Source: Halomarina rubra
GTDB taxonomy: Archaea; Halobacteriota; Halobacteria; Halobacteriales; Haloarculaceae
Length of the DNA: 64,000 nucleotides
Assembly (NCBI RefSeq): GCF_023699475.1
Contig: NZ_JALXFV010000002.1
Coordinates: 483,316-547,315 of the forward strand
Reading direction: 5' to 3'
Part shown: piece after piece, positions 53,533 through 62,521 of the stretch
Layout: each line of letters opens with the position of its first letter
How positions within the stretch are numbered: position 1 is the stretch's first letter
Program-made: the position numbers and the translations under genes
The notes under the pieces: generated by a model
Databases searched by the model: none
The model's input: the letters and a program-made list of their open reading frames with translations, nothing else
What the model was told of the DNA's origin: nothing

Positions 53533-54759
53533 ATGCATCTGGACGAGCTACCCGAACCCGTACGAGAGACGACCGTCCACCCGGACGAACTGGAGGTCGA
53601 CGGCGACAACCCCAACGAGATGAGCGACGAGATGTTCTCGTTGCTCTGTGACCGCATCGAGTCACGCGGCTGGGTCGGCAACGCCATCATCACCGACACC
53701 GCCGGCGTCATTGCTGACGGGCAACACCGGTGGATGGCAGCGAAGGAACTCGGCCTCGAGGAGATCCCAGTCAAGCAGTACGACCTGGACGATGCCGACC
53801 GCCGCCTGTGGCGACAGGAGCTCAACAAGATCTCCGGCGAGCACGACAAGAAGCGCGATGCCCTGGAGTTCGACCAGCTGGCTGACGAGGGGCTGGGAGA
53901 GGAGGTGTTCGACCTGCTCGACGCCCAGGACGAAGACCTCGACGACTACCTCGAGCTGATCCACCTCGGCCCGTCGTTTGTGGATACACCACAGGAGTTC
54001 AACTCGGACCCCGACGTCCACTTCATGGATTGTGTTGAGGGGATGCGCGAACACCTCGATGACGAATCCGTCGACTGCCTCATCACTGACCCGCCGTACG
54101 GAATGGCCTATCACTCCGACCGAAAGGGACGGAACGACAGACCCCGAGATGGCAAGCGCGTCAAGGAATGGGACCCAATCGAAGGTGACCAGTCTCTCGA
54201 CGAAGCCCTCGACCTGATTCGAGCCGCGCTTGCAGAAGCGACACGGGTCCTGGGCGAGGGTGGCCACGCCTACATCTTCTGTGACTGGCGAGGCATCCCG
54301 GAGATCCAACCGCTCGTCGACGAGTTCCTGACAGTGAAGAACGTCCTCGTGTGGGATAAGGGGTCAATGGGGATCGGCGATCTCGAAAACAACTGGGGCT
54401 ATTCACACGAGTTCGTCATCTTCGCCACGAAGGGTGACCGTGGCCACGAACTCACCACGGCGATACGGAACGTCTTGGAGCATGGCCGAATCCCGCGAGA
54501 GGAGTACGAACACCCGACACAGAAGCCGACGTCGCTGCTGACCGATATCGTCAAGGTCGCGACGAAGCCGGGAGACACCATCCTCGACCCGTTCATGGGG
54601 AGCGGGACGACAGCCGTTGCTGCGGTTCAGAATAACCGCGAGTACGTGGGATTCGAACTAGACGAGGAGAACTATCGAGGCGTCATCGAGCGCCGCCTTG
54701 GTGAGGCGGAGCGGCAGATCGCCTCGTCAACCAACTGCGAGGATGAGGAGGCCGAGTGA
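53533..54759 (+). CDS. ParB-like domain fused to DNA methyltransferase
   Basis: This is a 408-residue protein. The N-terminal ParB-type nuclease-like domain (about 1-140) has IADGQHRWMAAKEL, with the motif form of GEHR. The methyltransferase follows: DPPYG at 186-190 (motif IV) and LDPFMGSGTT at 351-360 (motif I), in the order of beta-class N6-adenine or N4-cytosine enzymes. Such fusions are common in phages. It may protect viral DNA from host restriction. The TGA overlaps the next ATG. Confidence 0.9.
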   Translation: MHLDELPEPVRETTVHPDELEVDGDNPNEMSDEMFSLLCDRIESRGWVGNAIITDTAGVIADGQHRWMAAKELGLEEIPVKQYDLDDADRRLWRQELNKISGEHDKKRDALEFDQLADEGLGEEVFDLLDAQDEDLDDYLELIHLGPSFVDTPQEFNSDPDVHFMDCVEGMREHLDDESVDCLITDPPYGMAYHSDRKGRNDRPRDGKRVKEWDPIEGDQSLDEALDLIRAALAEATRVLGEGGHAYIFCDWRGIPEIQPLVDEFLTVKNVLVWDKGSMGIGDLENNWGYSHEFVIFATKGDRGHELTTAIRNVLEHGRIPREEYEHPTQKPTSLLTDIVKVATKPGDTILDPFMGSGTTAVAAVQNNREYVGFELDEENYRGVIERRLGEAERQIASSTNCEDEEAE

Positions 54760-55208
54760 TGCGCTCGGAGCTTCGCGAACGGCGGGAGAAGACGTGGGAC
54801 CTGCTGGTCGTGAAGGGCCTGGATTACGGCGACGTCGTCGAGCGCCTCGCAACCCAGTACGACGTCACCGCGTCAGCCATCGAGTCTGATATCCACCGGA
54901 TGGACGACTGGCTTCCGAAGCTCGACGCCGGGAGCACGTCCTCGGGCCTCTCGCGACTCCGGGAGCTCCGACAGAACCGCCAGCGATACCAACAGCTGGC
55001 CGTCGAGGCCCGCCGCGAGGGGGACATCGACCAGGAGCTCCGCGTCCGTCGACGTATCGACCAGGCCATCGACCTCGACGTCTCGCTCGCCCAGTCACTG
55101 GGCCTCACCGTCCGCGAACCTGAGGAGGTCACCGTCGCCGTCGACGAAGACGTCGACGAGCTCCGTCGGGAGATCCGTTCGGCCATCGAGTACCAGGAGG
55201 CATCCTGA
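54759..55208 (+). CDS. Terminase small subunit candidate
   Basis: This is a 149-residue protein. The N-terminal HTH is KTWDLLVVKGLDYGDVVERL, ATQYDVTASAIESDIHRMDD; helices with heptad-like spacing follow (LRELRQNRQRYQQLAVEARR) and an acidic tail. Small size, HTH, coiled middle and position immediately before terL suit TerS, which recognises viral DNA and forms a ring. ATG 54759 overlaps the preceding TGA. Confidence 0.7.
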   Translation: MRSELRERREKTWDLLVVKGLDYGDVVERLATQYDVTASAIESDIHRMDDWLPKLDAGSTSSGLSRLRELRQNRQRYQQLAVEARREGDIDQELRVRRRIDQAIDLDVSLAQSLGLTVREPEEVTVAVDEDVDELRREIRSAIEYQEAS

Positions 55209-55210
55209 TC

Positions 55211-56953
55211 ATGTCTGCCGCGCTCGACAACGTCGCGACCATCCTCCGCGAGAGCGACACCCCGTTCCACGACCTCAACGAGGCGCTCTCACCGGAGGAG
55301 AAGCGACGCCTGTGTGCGCCCTCTTCGGATTCCGAAGACGACACGCCGTTCTGGCTGTTCGCCAACCTCGTCTCGCTGAACTACCTGGACGTCCGAGCGA
55401 CCGAGTGGGAGCACGTTCCCGAGCACGCGATGGACTGGCATCGCCAAATCCACTCGAACCCGTTGAACATGATTCTCGCCGGGCGCAAGCACACCAAGAC
55501 GACCTGGTCGCTGGCTGAAATCATGTACAAGTGTCAGTACATCCAGGGCTTCCAAGCGCTGTACTGGGCGAATACCGAGGGGCAGGTCACCGAGCGGATG
55601 GACGAGTTCGAAGAGATGTGCGAGGAGAACCCTTGGCTCAACAACCTCGTCACCGACGCCGGCGAGTCCTGTGGGGCGCTCAAGCGGAAGATGTTCCGCA
55701 ATAAGTCTCGCCTGCTGACGACGTGGGTCGAGGGGAGCGCCGAAGGGGGCCACGTCAACATGAGCGTCGGCGACGACCCGCTCAAGGAGGTCGGTGGGAT
55801 TCCCGACGAAAAGATCGAGTCATGGTACTCGAAGGTCGTCGAGCCAATGCTCAACCGGAACGGAATCCACGTCATCGTCGGCACTCGGAAGCGACCCAAC
55901 GACGTCTACGAGATCCTCCGGACGAAGAACGCCGACAACGACGAGTTCGACAACCTGCCGAGCTACAATCTCATGGAGTACCCGGCCATCCGCGAGGTCT
56001 GGCTCGACAAGTACGGAGCTGATCGTCCGGGTGACATCGCCTCAGAGGACCTCTACACCACCGTCGAGGACCCGACGCTTGCCAGAGCGTTGGGCATCTC
56101 CGGCGACGAGGTCTCGGTCCTGTGGCCGGATGGCCGGCCCGCGAACTGGCTCCGACGGAAGCTGGGGGCGCAGGGGAAACCCAACTTCGACCGCGAGTTC
56201 TGCATGGTGTTCTCGAACGTCGCCGACGCCATCATCAAACGGGCCGACATTGACGACCACTGCTCTACTCAGGCCAGCCCGCCGTGGGACATCGACCCGC
56301 TCGACTCACCGTTCCAGCGTGTGGTTGTCGGCGTCGACCCGGCGGGACCGAGCGGCGGCGACTCCTCGTCGTACGTCTCGCTCGGGGTTCGCGAATCGGG
56401 GGTTCGTGATATCCTCGACGTCTACAACGCCGAGTCGATCAATCCGTCTCGCTTCAAGCGGAAACTGCAGGAGCTCGACGAGCGGTACGCCCCCTCCGAC
56501 ATCGTCATCGAGTCCAACGGGATGCAGACGTACGTTGTCGAGGACGCCGTCGAGTTCGACCGCTCGCTCCCGATCAAGGGCGCGAACACGTCTGGCCGGA
56601 AGCACTCATGGGAGGACGGCATCCCGCGCATCGCTCACCGGGTCGCCAACGGTGGCTACCAGTTCTACCGTGAGGACACCGAGGGTCACACGGAGCAACT
56701 GATCGACGCGCTGACGACGCTGGTGATGGACGAGAACGACAAGCTCCAGGGCCACACGCCCGACCCGGTGTCGGCGCTGTACCAAGCCGAGAAGGCCATC
56801 GACGCGAAAGTCCCGACCGGGACTGCTGACCTTCGCGATACAGCGGAAACGCCCTCTCCCGATGACCCGGACTTCGACCAGGAGGCGTGGCGGAACTCGG
56901 AGATCGGGCAGGCCGTCGATGACCTACGCACTCGGTTGGGTGGTCGCCGATGA
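55211..56953 (+). CDS. terL: Terminase large subunit
   Basis: This 580-residue motor-nuclease packages viral DNA. The ATPase domain has LAGRKHTKTT (Walker A-like, about 89-98) and VNMSVGDDP (about 182-190, Walker B-like). The nuclease domain has an RNase H-like first Asp in VVVGVDPAGPSGGDSSS (Asp376) and IVIESNGM (Glu434). The Walker A is a deviant form with Arg/Lys, as in other TerL proteins. Start ATG 55211 is three bases after the small subunit stop. Confidence 0.92.
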   Translation: MSAALDNVATILRESDTPFHDLNEALSPEEKRRLCAPSSDSEDDTPFWLFANLVSLNYLDVRATEWEHVPEHAMDWHRQIHSNPLNMILAGRKHTKTTWSLAEIMYKCQYIQGFQALYWANTEGQVTERMDEFEEMCEENPWLNNLVTDAGESCGALKRKMFRNKSRLLTTWVEGSAEGGHVNMSVGDDPLKEVGGIPDEKIESWYSKVVEPMLNRNGIHVIVGTRKRPNDVYEILRTKNADNDEFDNLPSYNLMEYPAIREVWLDKYGADRPGDIASEDLYTTVEDPTLARALGISGDEVSVLWPDGRPANWLRRKLGAQGKPNFDREFCMVFSNVADAIIKRADIDDHCSTQASPPWDIDPLDSPFQRVVVGVDPAGPSGGDSSSYVSLGVRESGVRDILDVYNAESINPSRFKRKLQELDERYAPSDIVIESNGMQTYVVEDAVEFDRSLPIKGANTSGRKHSWEDGIPRIAHRVANGGYQFYREDTEGHTEQLIDALTTLVMDENDKLQGHTPDPVSALYQAEKAIDAKVPTGTADLRDTAETPSPDDPDFDQEAWRNSEIGQAVDDLRTRLGGRR

Positions 56954-57258
56954 CGGCCACGCCGACGCTCAAGGGGCCGCTCGACATGATGCAGTTCGAC
57001 TCCTCAAACCTGCGGTCGGGGCTGTATGACTCGGGCGTGATGGACCTCTATATCCGATTCCATGGCGACCCGACCGACCGCATCTACCTCTACCAGTTCG
57101 TCCCACAGCAGATCTGGGAGGGGCTGAAGTCGGCGTCCAGCCACGGCAGCTACCACGCAGAGCACATCAAGTGGCGGTTCCCGTACGAGCAACTCTCGTC
57201 GTCGGACTGGCCTCAACAGGGGCGGTCGACGACCGAGGCGGCGTTCCTCAAGGCGTAA
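56950..57258 (+). CDS. KTSC-domain protein
   Basis: This is a 102-residue protein. The core YDSGVMDLYIRFHGDPTDRI, then YLYQFVPQQIWEGLKSASSH and GSYHAEHIKWRFPYEQ, matches the KTSC domain pattern (strand-strand-VP-helix-S-G-strand), a small domain found in phages and fused to lysyl-tRNA synthetases in some bacteria, of unknown function. It overlaps the terL stop (ATGA) and lies 9 bases before portal, so it belongs to the packaging operon. Confidence 0.72.
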   Translation: MTATPTLKGPLDMMQFDSSNLRSGLYDSGVMDLYIRFHGDPTDRIYLYQFVPQQIWEGLKSASSHGSYHAEHIKWRFPYEQLSSSDWPQQGRSTTEAAFLKA

Positions 57259-57267
57259 CCCAGACTC

Positions 57268-58683
57268 ATGGCATCCTTTACCGACATACTCAGAGAGCAC
57301 GAGCGACGTATCGAACCTCGCGAGAAAGCGGGCGAGACAACCATCGGCGGCGAGTCCGTCGACCTCGAGACCAGCGAGACGGTCAGTGTCAGCGACGACG
57401 GTTTCCTCGGCACGTCGACGAACGGCGTCCCACGCGGTCGGGAGGCGTTCGAGGCCCGCGAGTTGGGCCAGACGGCCATCGCGGAGTCCATCAAGAACAT
57501 CATCATCTCGCAGCTGACCGGCGGCGAGCTCGCGTTCCCGATGGAAGACGACGTCGAGGAGGTCCCCGACGCCATCGCCGAACTTCGCTCGGTGTTCCGA
57601 TCGCTGCTGACGGGGCCACACTACGCGGAGGACGACTGGGACGACCTGGTCACCGCTGCCGTCTCTGACATGGCCGACATCGGCAACGCCTATTGGGAGG
57701 TCATCGGGACCACCAGCCAGTCATTCCCGGTGGGGTCGTTCAAACCTGTCCCGGCGCTGACGGTGAAGCACAACGTCGACAAGCACGGCGGGTTCGCCGA
57801 GGACGGTCCAGCGTACTACCAGGCTCCAGTCGGCCAGCACGGCGAGGGCTGGTCGACGGCGGGTGCAACCCCACAGAAGCTGGACCGCGAGGACCTCGTC
57901 TCCTTCCGGTGGCCCGGCTCGCGACGTGCCGGTCGGGTCTACCCGATGAGTCCGATGATGCAGGTTCGCGAGTGGATCGAACTCATCGTCGACTCGACGG
58001 CCCACCACGGGCGCTACTACTCGGACAACGAGATGCCCGCTGGCTTCCTGCAGGTGATGCAGGCTGGCGACCACGACGTCCAACAGATCAAGTCGAAGAT
58101 TCAGGCCGCTGCTGGCGATCCCCGTTCGGTGGAGGTCATCGGCGGCGAGGGGCCGGCGAACTGGATCGAAATGGGCGGAACCGCCGTCAACCTCGACGTG
58201 ATCGAGGAACAGCGCTGGTTCATCAACCTCGTCCTTGGCGCGTTCGGTATCCCCAAGCAGGAACTCGCGCTCGTCGACGACGTCAACCGGAACACCTCGG
58301 AGGCACAGGCGTCGATGATCTACCGGCGCGTCACCCGGCCGCTCGCCGACGCCATCTGTGACGCCGTCACCAATCAGGTGTTCGCTCGCTTCGACGCCTA
58401 CGAGTCGCTCGGTCGACCGTTCGGGCTCGACATAACGTACTCGGACCCCGAGCAGGAGCGGGCTCGAGAAGAGCAGCTCCGCGAGCGGTTCACCTCGGGG
58501 GCGCTCCCGTACGCAGAGTACCGACAGCAACTGGGCGAAGATCCTGGTGATACGACCATCGAGGTGAACGGTGAAACGGTCGACTACGGCGACGTCCCGT
58601 TCCCGCTCGTGAAGGCACTCATCGGTGACGCCCACAACGGCGATGATTCGCTCGATGAGGAAGGTGATAGAGAGAACAGATAG
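57268..58683 (+). CDS. Portal protein
   Basis: This is a 471-residue protein forming the dodecameric DNA entry at one capsid vertex. Typical elements are the early helix SIKNIIISQLTGGELAFPME, the wing region SDMADIGNAYWEVIG, DLVSFRWPGSRRAGRVYPMS and the stem/crown RWFINLVLGAFGIPKQELAL and NRNTSEAQASMIYRRVTRPL. Acidic C-terminus. It has the HK97/SPP1-like size and follows terL in the standard order. Confidence 0.87.
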   Translation: MASFTDILREHERRIEPREKAGETTIGGESVDLETSETVSVSDDGFLGTSTNGVPRGREAFEARELGQTAIAESIKNIIISQLTGGELAFPMEDDVEEVPDAIAELRSVFRSLLTGPHYAEDDWDDLVTAAVSDMADIGNAYWEVIGTTSQSFPVGSFKPVPALTVKHNVDKHGGFAEDGPAYYQAPVGQHGEGWSTAGATPQKLDREDLVSFRWPGSRRAGRVYPMSPMMQVREWIELIVDSTAHHGRYYSDNEMPAGFLQVMQAGDHDVQQIKSKIQAAAGDPRSVEVIGGEGPANWIEMGGTAVNLDVIEEQRWFINLVLGAFGIPKQELALVDDVNRNTSEAQASMIYRRVTRPLADAICDAVTNQVFARFDAYESLGRPFGLDITYSDPEQERAREEQLRERFTSGALPYAEYRQQLGEDPGDTTIEVNGETVDYGDVPFPLVKALIGDAHNGDDSLDEEGDRENR

Positions 58684-58688
58684 ATGGG

Positions 58689-58913
58689 TCAGTAGCGGAC
58701 GGTGTTAGACACGAATCCGAGGACTGACAGGACATCTATCGCGAATAGCATTCCTCCAAACGCCATCCAATTGTCGATGAAGTCGCTTGCGAAGGAGCTC
58801 CCGGCCTCTGAGGGCCCAGCGGAGAACAGAGTCAGCAGTACGACCGTGAAGAGCACGTACACGAGATTCCCAATGAAGATACCCATTACGACGCCCCGTC
58901 CTGAACCACTCAT
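58689..58913 (-). CDS. Antisense small membrane protein within the head operon
   Basis: This is a 74-residue protein on the reverse strand. The first helix is VVMGIFIGNLVYVLFTVVLL, and a second is FGGMLFAIDVLSVLGFVSNT. It is bounded by the portal stop (6 bases away) and its own AT-rich promoter region (58914-58960). GC is clearly lower than that of flanking genes. It resembles a moron, a prophage cargo gene expressed in the lysogen, but its role is unknown. Confidence 0.65.
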   Translation of the reverse strand: MSGSGRGVVMGIFIGNLVYVLFTVVLLTLFSAGPSEAGSSFASDFIDNWMAFGGMLFAIDVLSVLGFVSNTVRY

Positions 58914-59007
58914 TGAATTGTGTAGTTAATTATAGCTGATAACTCTTATCCCCCGATGACCGTCCGGTTGGCCGCCGGACGCGAGGGAAAACGGCCACGC
59001 TCTTTTC

Positions 59008-60093
59008 ATGAAGCACGTTCAGAAGACGCTCCATGCGAGCACCGTCGTCACCCGGTCGGTCGGGAAAGACGGTAGCGAGCAGGAGTACCTGAAGGTTCCA
59101 ATCTCGTCGACGGCGACCGACCGCGATGGGGACGAGTTCTCCAAAGACGGGGTTCGGAACCTCCAAAACCAGATCAAGGAGCAGAGTGTCCCGGTTTTCG
59201 GCAACCACGGCATGAAGGCCGGTGGTGGCCTGCTCGGTGGAGTCCGCTACGACTGGAAGGACATCATCGGCTCGCTCGATGATGCCGAGGTCGAGGAACG
59301 CGACGGTGACGTCGAGGTCCTCAACGGCTTCATCCGACCGAACCCGGAGAACGAACGCGGCCAGCAACTCCTCCGCTACGTCAAAGCCGACATGCCGGTG
59401 GGCTTCTCCATCGGTTTCGGCGTCGCGAACAAGGAGGACAAACCCTCTGGCGGGATGGTCTTCCATGAGTCGGACCTCATGGAAGTCTCGTCAGTGGGGG
59501 TTCAGAGCAACCGAGAGTCGGTGGCGAACGCCGCCGACACCGCCTCGGCGCTCGCGAAGGCCGTGGATGACCTCGACGACGTCGACGTCGACGAGGCGAC
59601 GCTGGCGAAAGAACTCGCTGGCGAGCTGGTTGGCCGCTCGGCAGACGGTGGGGACCTCGACGACGAGGACCCGACCGAGTGGGCACGCAAACTGTTCGCC
59701 GGCGATGCGGACGCAGACGACGATTCTACGGAGCAATCCATGGACGACGAACTCAAAGAGAAACTCAACCGATTCCTCGACACGACCGAGGAGACCCAAG
59801 ACGAACTGAAGGAGATCACCGACCGCCTCGACGCCCTCGAAGCGAAAGACGAGGACGACGAGGAGGATGACGACGACGAAGAGGAGGACGACGACGAGAA
59901 GTCCACCACCCCCGACGACGAGAAGACGTCGATCACCGTCTCCAGCGACGACGAGCAGCAGGTGAAAGCGCTGCTCGAGGAAGCGGAGGATGGTGAACTC
60001 GACCTCAGCGAGTCGAAGACCGTTATCCGCCTGGAGGACGGCGAAGAGGCCGACAACGACGGCACCGCCGCCGAGACTGGCGGACTCATCTGA
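59008..60093 (+). CDS. Prohead protease fused to acidic scaffold domain
   Basis: This is a 361-residue protein. Residues 1-175 are an HK97-type (U35) maturation protease: H67 in VPVFGNHGMK, S134 in MPVGFSIGFGVA and E159 in SDLMEVSSVGVQSN form the catalytic triad. The rest is an acidic helical region (EATLAKELAGELVGRSADGG, then a D/E run around 280-300) likely to act as scaffold during capsid assembly. Then come the capsid genes, 3 bases away. Confidence 0.9.
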   Translation: MKHVQKTLHASTVVTRSVGKDGSEQEYLKVPISSTATDRDGDEFSKDGVRNLQNQIKEQSVPVFGNHGMKAGGGLLGGVRYDWKDIIGSLDDAEVEERDGDVEVLNGFIRPNPENERGQQLLRYVKADMPVGFSIGFGVANKEDKPSGGMVFHESDLMEVSSVGVQSNRESVANAADTASALAKAVDDLDDVDVDEATLAKELAGELVGRSADGGDLDDEDPTEWARKLFAGDADADDDSTEQSMDDELKEKLNRFLDTTEETQDELKEITDRLDALEAKDEDDEEDDDDEEEDDDEKSTTPDDEKTSITVSSDDEQQVKALLEEAEDGELDLSESKTVIRLEDGEEADNDGTAAETGGLI

Positions 60094-60095
60094 CC

Positions 60096-61391
60096 ATGAC
60101 GACGATTCTGGAAGCCATCAACGGCACGCACAGCAAGGACAACAGCGCCGCACGGGAGGTGTTCGAGAAGCTCATGACCAACTGGGGCTTCCCCGAGGAG
60201 GCCATCGAGCAGGGGTACAAGGGGGTCAACCTCTCGGCCCGCATCAAACACCACGAGCGGGGCGACGGCTACGCCGACCACCTGGAGAAGACGTTCGGCA
60301 CGCGCCACCCGTTCCTCGCGGGCGCTGCGGCGGGCTACAAGTGCGGCGGTGAGGACTACCAGCCCGGTTCAGGTCACGCCATCAAGAGCGCCGACGCGAT
60401 GATCGAGAAGGGTGTCGTCGACGCGTCGACCGTCCAGGCGGCCTCGCCGGTCGCGGTCGACCCCGACATCGTCGACATCCAGCGGGGGGCCGCGCCCGTG
60501 CTGGACATCATCGCGACCGAGGCCCAGGCCGGGTTCAAAGCGAAGTACAACGTCCTCTCGGACCGCCAGGAGCCCGTTGGGATGCTCACCGAGTCCGACG
60601 CCATCGACCTCTCCGACCAAGGTGACAAGGACCAGACGCTGCAGACCGACGAGAAGGACATGAAGATCTACGTCGACAAGGTCAACCTCAGCGACTTCAC
60701 CCAGCGTGCCGAGCAGTCGCTGGGCTACCTCGACGTCCGGCAGCTGACGCTCGGCCAGCGGGTGAAGGCCCACGCGCTGTTCAAGGCGAAACAGATCTTC
60801 TACGGCGACCCCTCCGTCGGCGACGGCACCACGGGTGTCCAGAGCACGGAGGCGTACGAAGGCCTCGCGAAGATCGCGTCCGATGCGGGCAACCAGATCG
60901 ACAAGTCCGGCTACGCCGGCTCGGGCAACACGCCGCTGCTCGACGACCTCAAGAATGAGGTCACGAAGATCGTCGAGGACAGTGGGGCGACGTACGACGA
61001 CCTCACCGTGCTGGTTTCGCCGACGTTCTTCGACGAACTGGAGAACGAGGGCAACGTGACGACCCGGCTGTCGGGCTACGACGAGAACATCAACTTCGGT
61101 GGACGGTCGATCACCATCAAGCAGAACGTGCAGGTGCGTGAATGCCCGAACATCCGGGCGTACGGCGACCTCACCGGCACGGCGAGCGGTGGCAACTTCG
61201 ACGCCAGCAACCGCGACGTCTTCATCATCGACACGAGTGCGACGCGTTTCCGCGTGCTCGCACCGTTGTCTACGGTCCCGCTCGGCCGCGTCGGGCTCGC
61301 CGACCGTGCAGCGCTGTTCGAGTACGGAACACTCATCTCGAAGGACCACGGGGCGCACATGCGCTACCTGTCGAGCTACGCGGCACAGTAA
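60096..61391 (+). CDS. Major capsid protein, HK97 fold
   Basis: This is a 431-residue protein right after the protease gene. An N-terminal helical region (about 1-90) could be a cleaved delta domain. The rest shows HK97-like features: SVGVDP-type E-loop region (QEPVGMLTESDAIDLSDQGD), spine helix (TLGQRVKAHALFKAKQIFYG), P-domain and A-domain strands (DDLTVLVSPTFFDELENEG and INFGGRSITIKQNVQVRECP). The C-terminus ends RYLSSYAAQ. Identification rests mainly on position and length. Confidence 0.85.
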   Translation: MTTILEAINGTHSKDNSAAREVFEKLMTNWGFPEEAIEQGYKGVNLSARIKHHERGDGYADHLEKTFGTRHPFLAGAAAGYKCGGEDYQPGSGHAIKSADAMIEKGVVDASTVQAASPVAVDPDIVDIQRGAAPVLDIIATEAQAGFKAKYNVLSDRQEPVGMLTESDAIDLSDQGDKDQTLQTDEKDMKIYVDKVNLSDFTQRAEQSLGYLDVRQLTLGQRVKAHALFKAKQIFYGDPSVGDGTTGVQSTEAYEGLAKIASDAGNQIDKSGYAGSGNTPLLDDLKNEVTKIVEDSGATYDDLTVLVSPTFFDELENEGNVTTRLSGYDENINFGGRSITIKQNVQVRECPNIRAYGDLTGTASGGNFDASNRDVFIIDTSATRFRVLAPLSTVPLGRVGLADRAALFEYGTLISKDHGAHMRYLSSYAAQ

Positions 61392-61408
61392 CCACGAGGG
61401 CTTTTGAC

Positions 61409-61786
61409 ATGAACATCGACTACCCAGGAGCTGCAGCAGCCGTCACCATCGCGACCGGGACCACCCTCGCGGTTGAAGACGGTGCGGTCGACGTACCCGA
61501 CGAGCACGCCGAGCGTGTTATCGAACGGTTCACCGAGCGCTACGGCGTCACGTACGACGACGAGGGGAACCTCGTCGACGCGGACAGTGGTGACGAGGTG
61601 GCCGAGACAGACGCGGTCGACCCGGCCGCCGCCACTGACGGAACGCTCGGCGACCTCGAGGACGCGCTCGCGACTGGCGAGTACGACGACATCCTCGACG
61701 AGGTTGCGGCTGCTGAGAAGGCAGGCGACGACCGTGATGGAGCGTACGAACGCATCGACGACCGCCGGACGGAGCTGGAGGCGTAA
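61409..61786 (+). CDS. Acidic capsid-associated orphan
   Basis: This is a 125-residue acidic protein (MNIDYPGAAAAVTIATGTTL, then VPDEHAERVIERFTERYGVT). The first 45 residues look like a small strand-helix domain seen in proteins next to capsid genes of phages. The rest is a helical acidic tail (ALATGEYDDILDEVAAAEKA). It starts 17 bases after the capsid stop. It may decorate the capsid or act as a head fibre. Confidence 0.6.
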   Translation: MNIDYPGAAAAVTIATGTTLAVEDGAVDVPDEHAERVIERFTERYGVTYDDEGNLVDADSGDEVAETDAVDPAAATDGTLGDLEDALATGEYDDILDEVAAAEKAGDDRDGAYERIDDRRTELEA

Positions 61787-61789
61787 GCG

Positions 61790-62521
61790 ATGACCGACGA
61801 CGGATACTGTACGCCGGAAGACGTCCGGAAGGTGCTCCAAGAGAACTTGTTGTCGGGGGAGATCAACCCGGACATCGTGAGGGCCTCGATTCTCGGGCAG
61901 ACTGAGTGGGTCCAAGAGCGAACCCACCGCCACTGGTTCGAGGCCTCCGAGGCATCGACGGAGGAGGTGCTGGCTGCCAGTCCCCGTACCCACTTCGAGG
62001 ACGTCCTCTCGATTCCGTCGTCGGCACACGCCCAACACTCGCAACTTCCGCATCGTCGGGAGCGCCGCTATCCACGGCAGATGAGTGGGTCGTACACTCG
62101 TGTTCGGCTCACGCGTCGCGACGTCGTCGACGTCACCGAGTTGCTCATCGGGAGTAGCGGCGGAGCGTTCGTCGACTGGACGAGCAAGCGCACCGAGGGC
62201 CGTGGTGAGGACTACTACCTGCAGGTGGACGCCTCGACCGGCGCGACGGACCTCTACCTCGACACGCGGTCGCTGGCACCGCTACGGAACTACGACGACG
62301 CGGTCATCGCGACGTACGACTACGGCATTGACGGCGTCCCTCACACTGTCAGGCGTGGGGTGGCGCTTCGAAGCGCCGCACAACTCGTCCTAGACGATGA
62401 CGCTGAGGTGGGCATCCCCGACTCGGGGCAGCTCGTCTCGCTCGAATCGAAGGCCCAAGCGATGGAGCGGCAGGCGGATGAACTCCTGTCGATCCACCTC
62501 ACCACCACCCCCATCGCATGA
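61790..62521 (+). CDS. Head-tail connector protein
   Basis: This is a 243-residue protein. It starts CTPEDVRKVLQENLLSGEIN, a gp6/gp15-type adaptor motif of connector rings, and has helix segments DIVRASILGQTEWVQERTHR. It follows capsid and precedes other connectors, which fits head-tail adaptor. The stop overlaps the next ATG (ATGA). Confidence 0.68.
   Translation: MTDDGYCTPEDVRKVLQENLLSGEINPDIVRASILGQTEWVQERTHRHWFEASEASTEEVLAASPRTHFEDVLSIPSSAHAQHSQLPHRRERRYPRQMSGSYTRVRLTRRDVVDVTELLIGSSGGAFVDWTSKRTEGRGEDYYLQVDASTGATDLYLDTRSLAPLRNYDDAVIATYDYGIDGVPHTVRRGVALRSAAQLVLDDDAEVGIPDSGQLVSLESKAQAMERQADELLSIHLTTTPIA

Noticed and set aside
58695-58715. TGTTAGACACG, similar to the end of the inverted-repeat elements
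   Set aside because: It lies in the coding end of the antisense membrane gene and no partner repeat is found on the other side.
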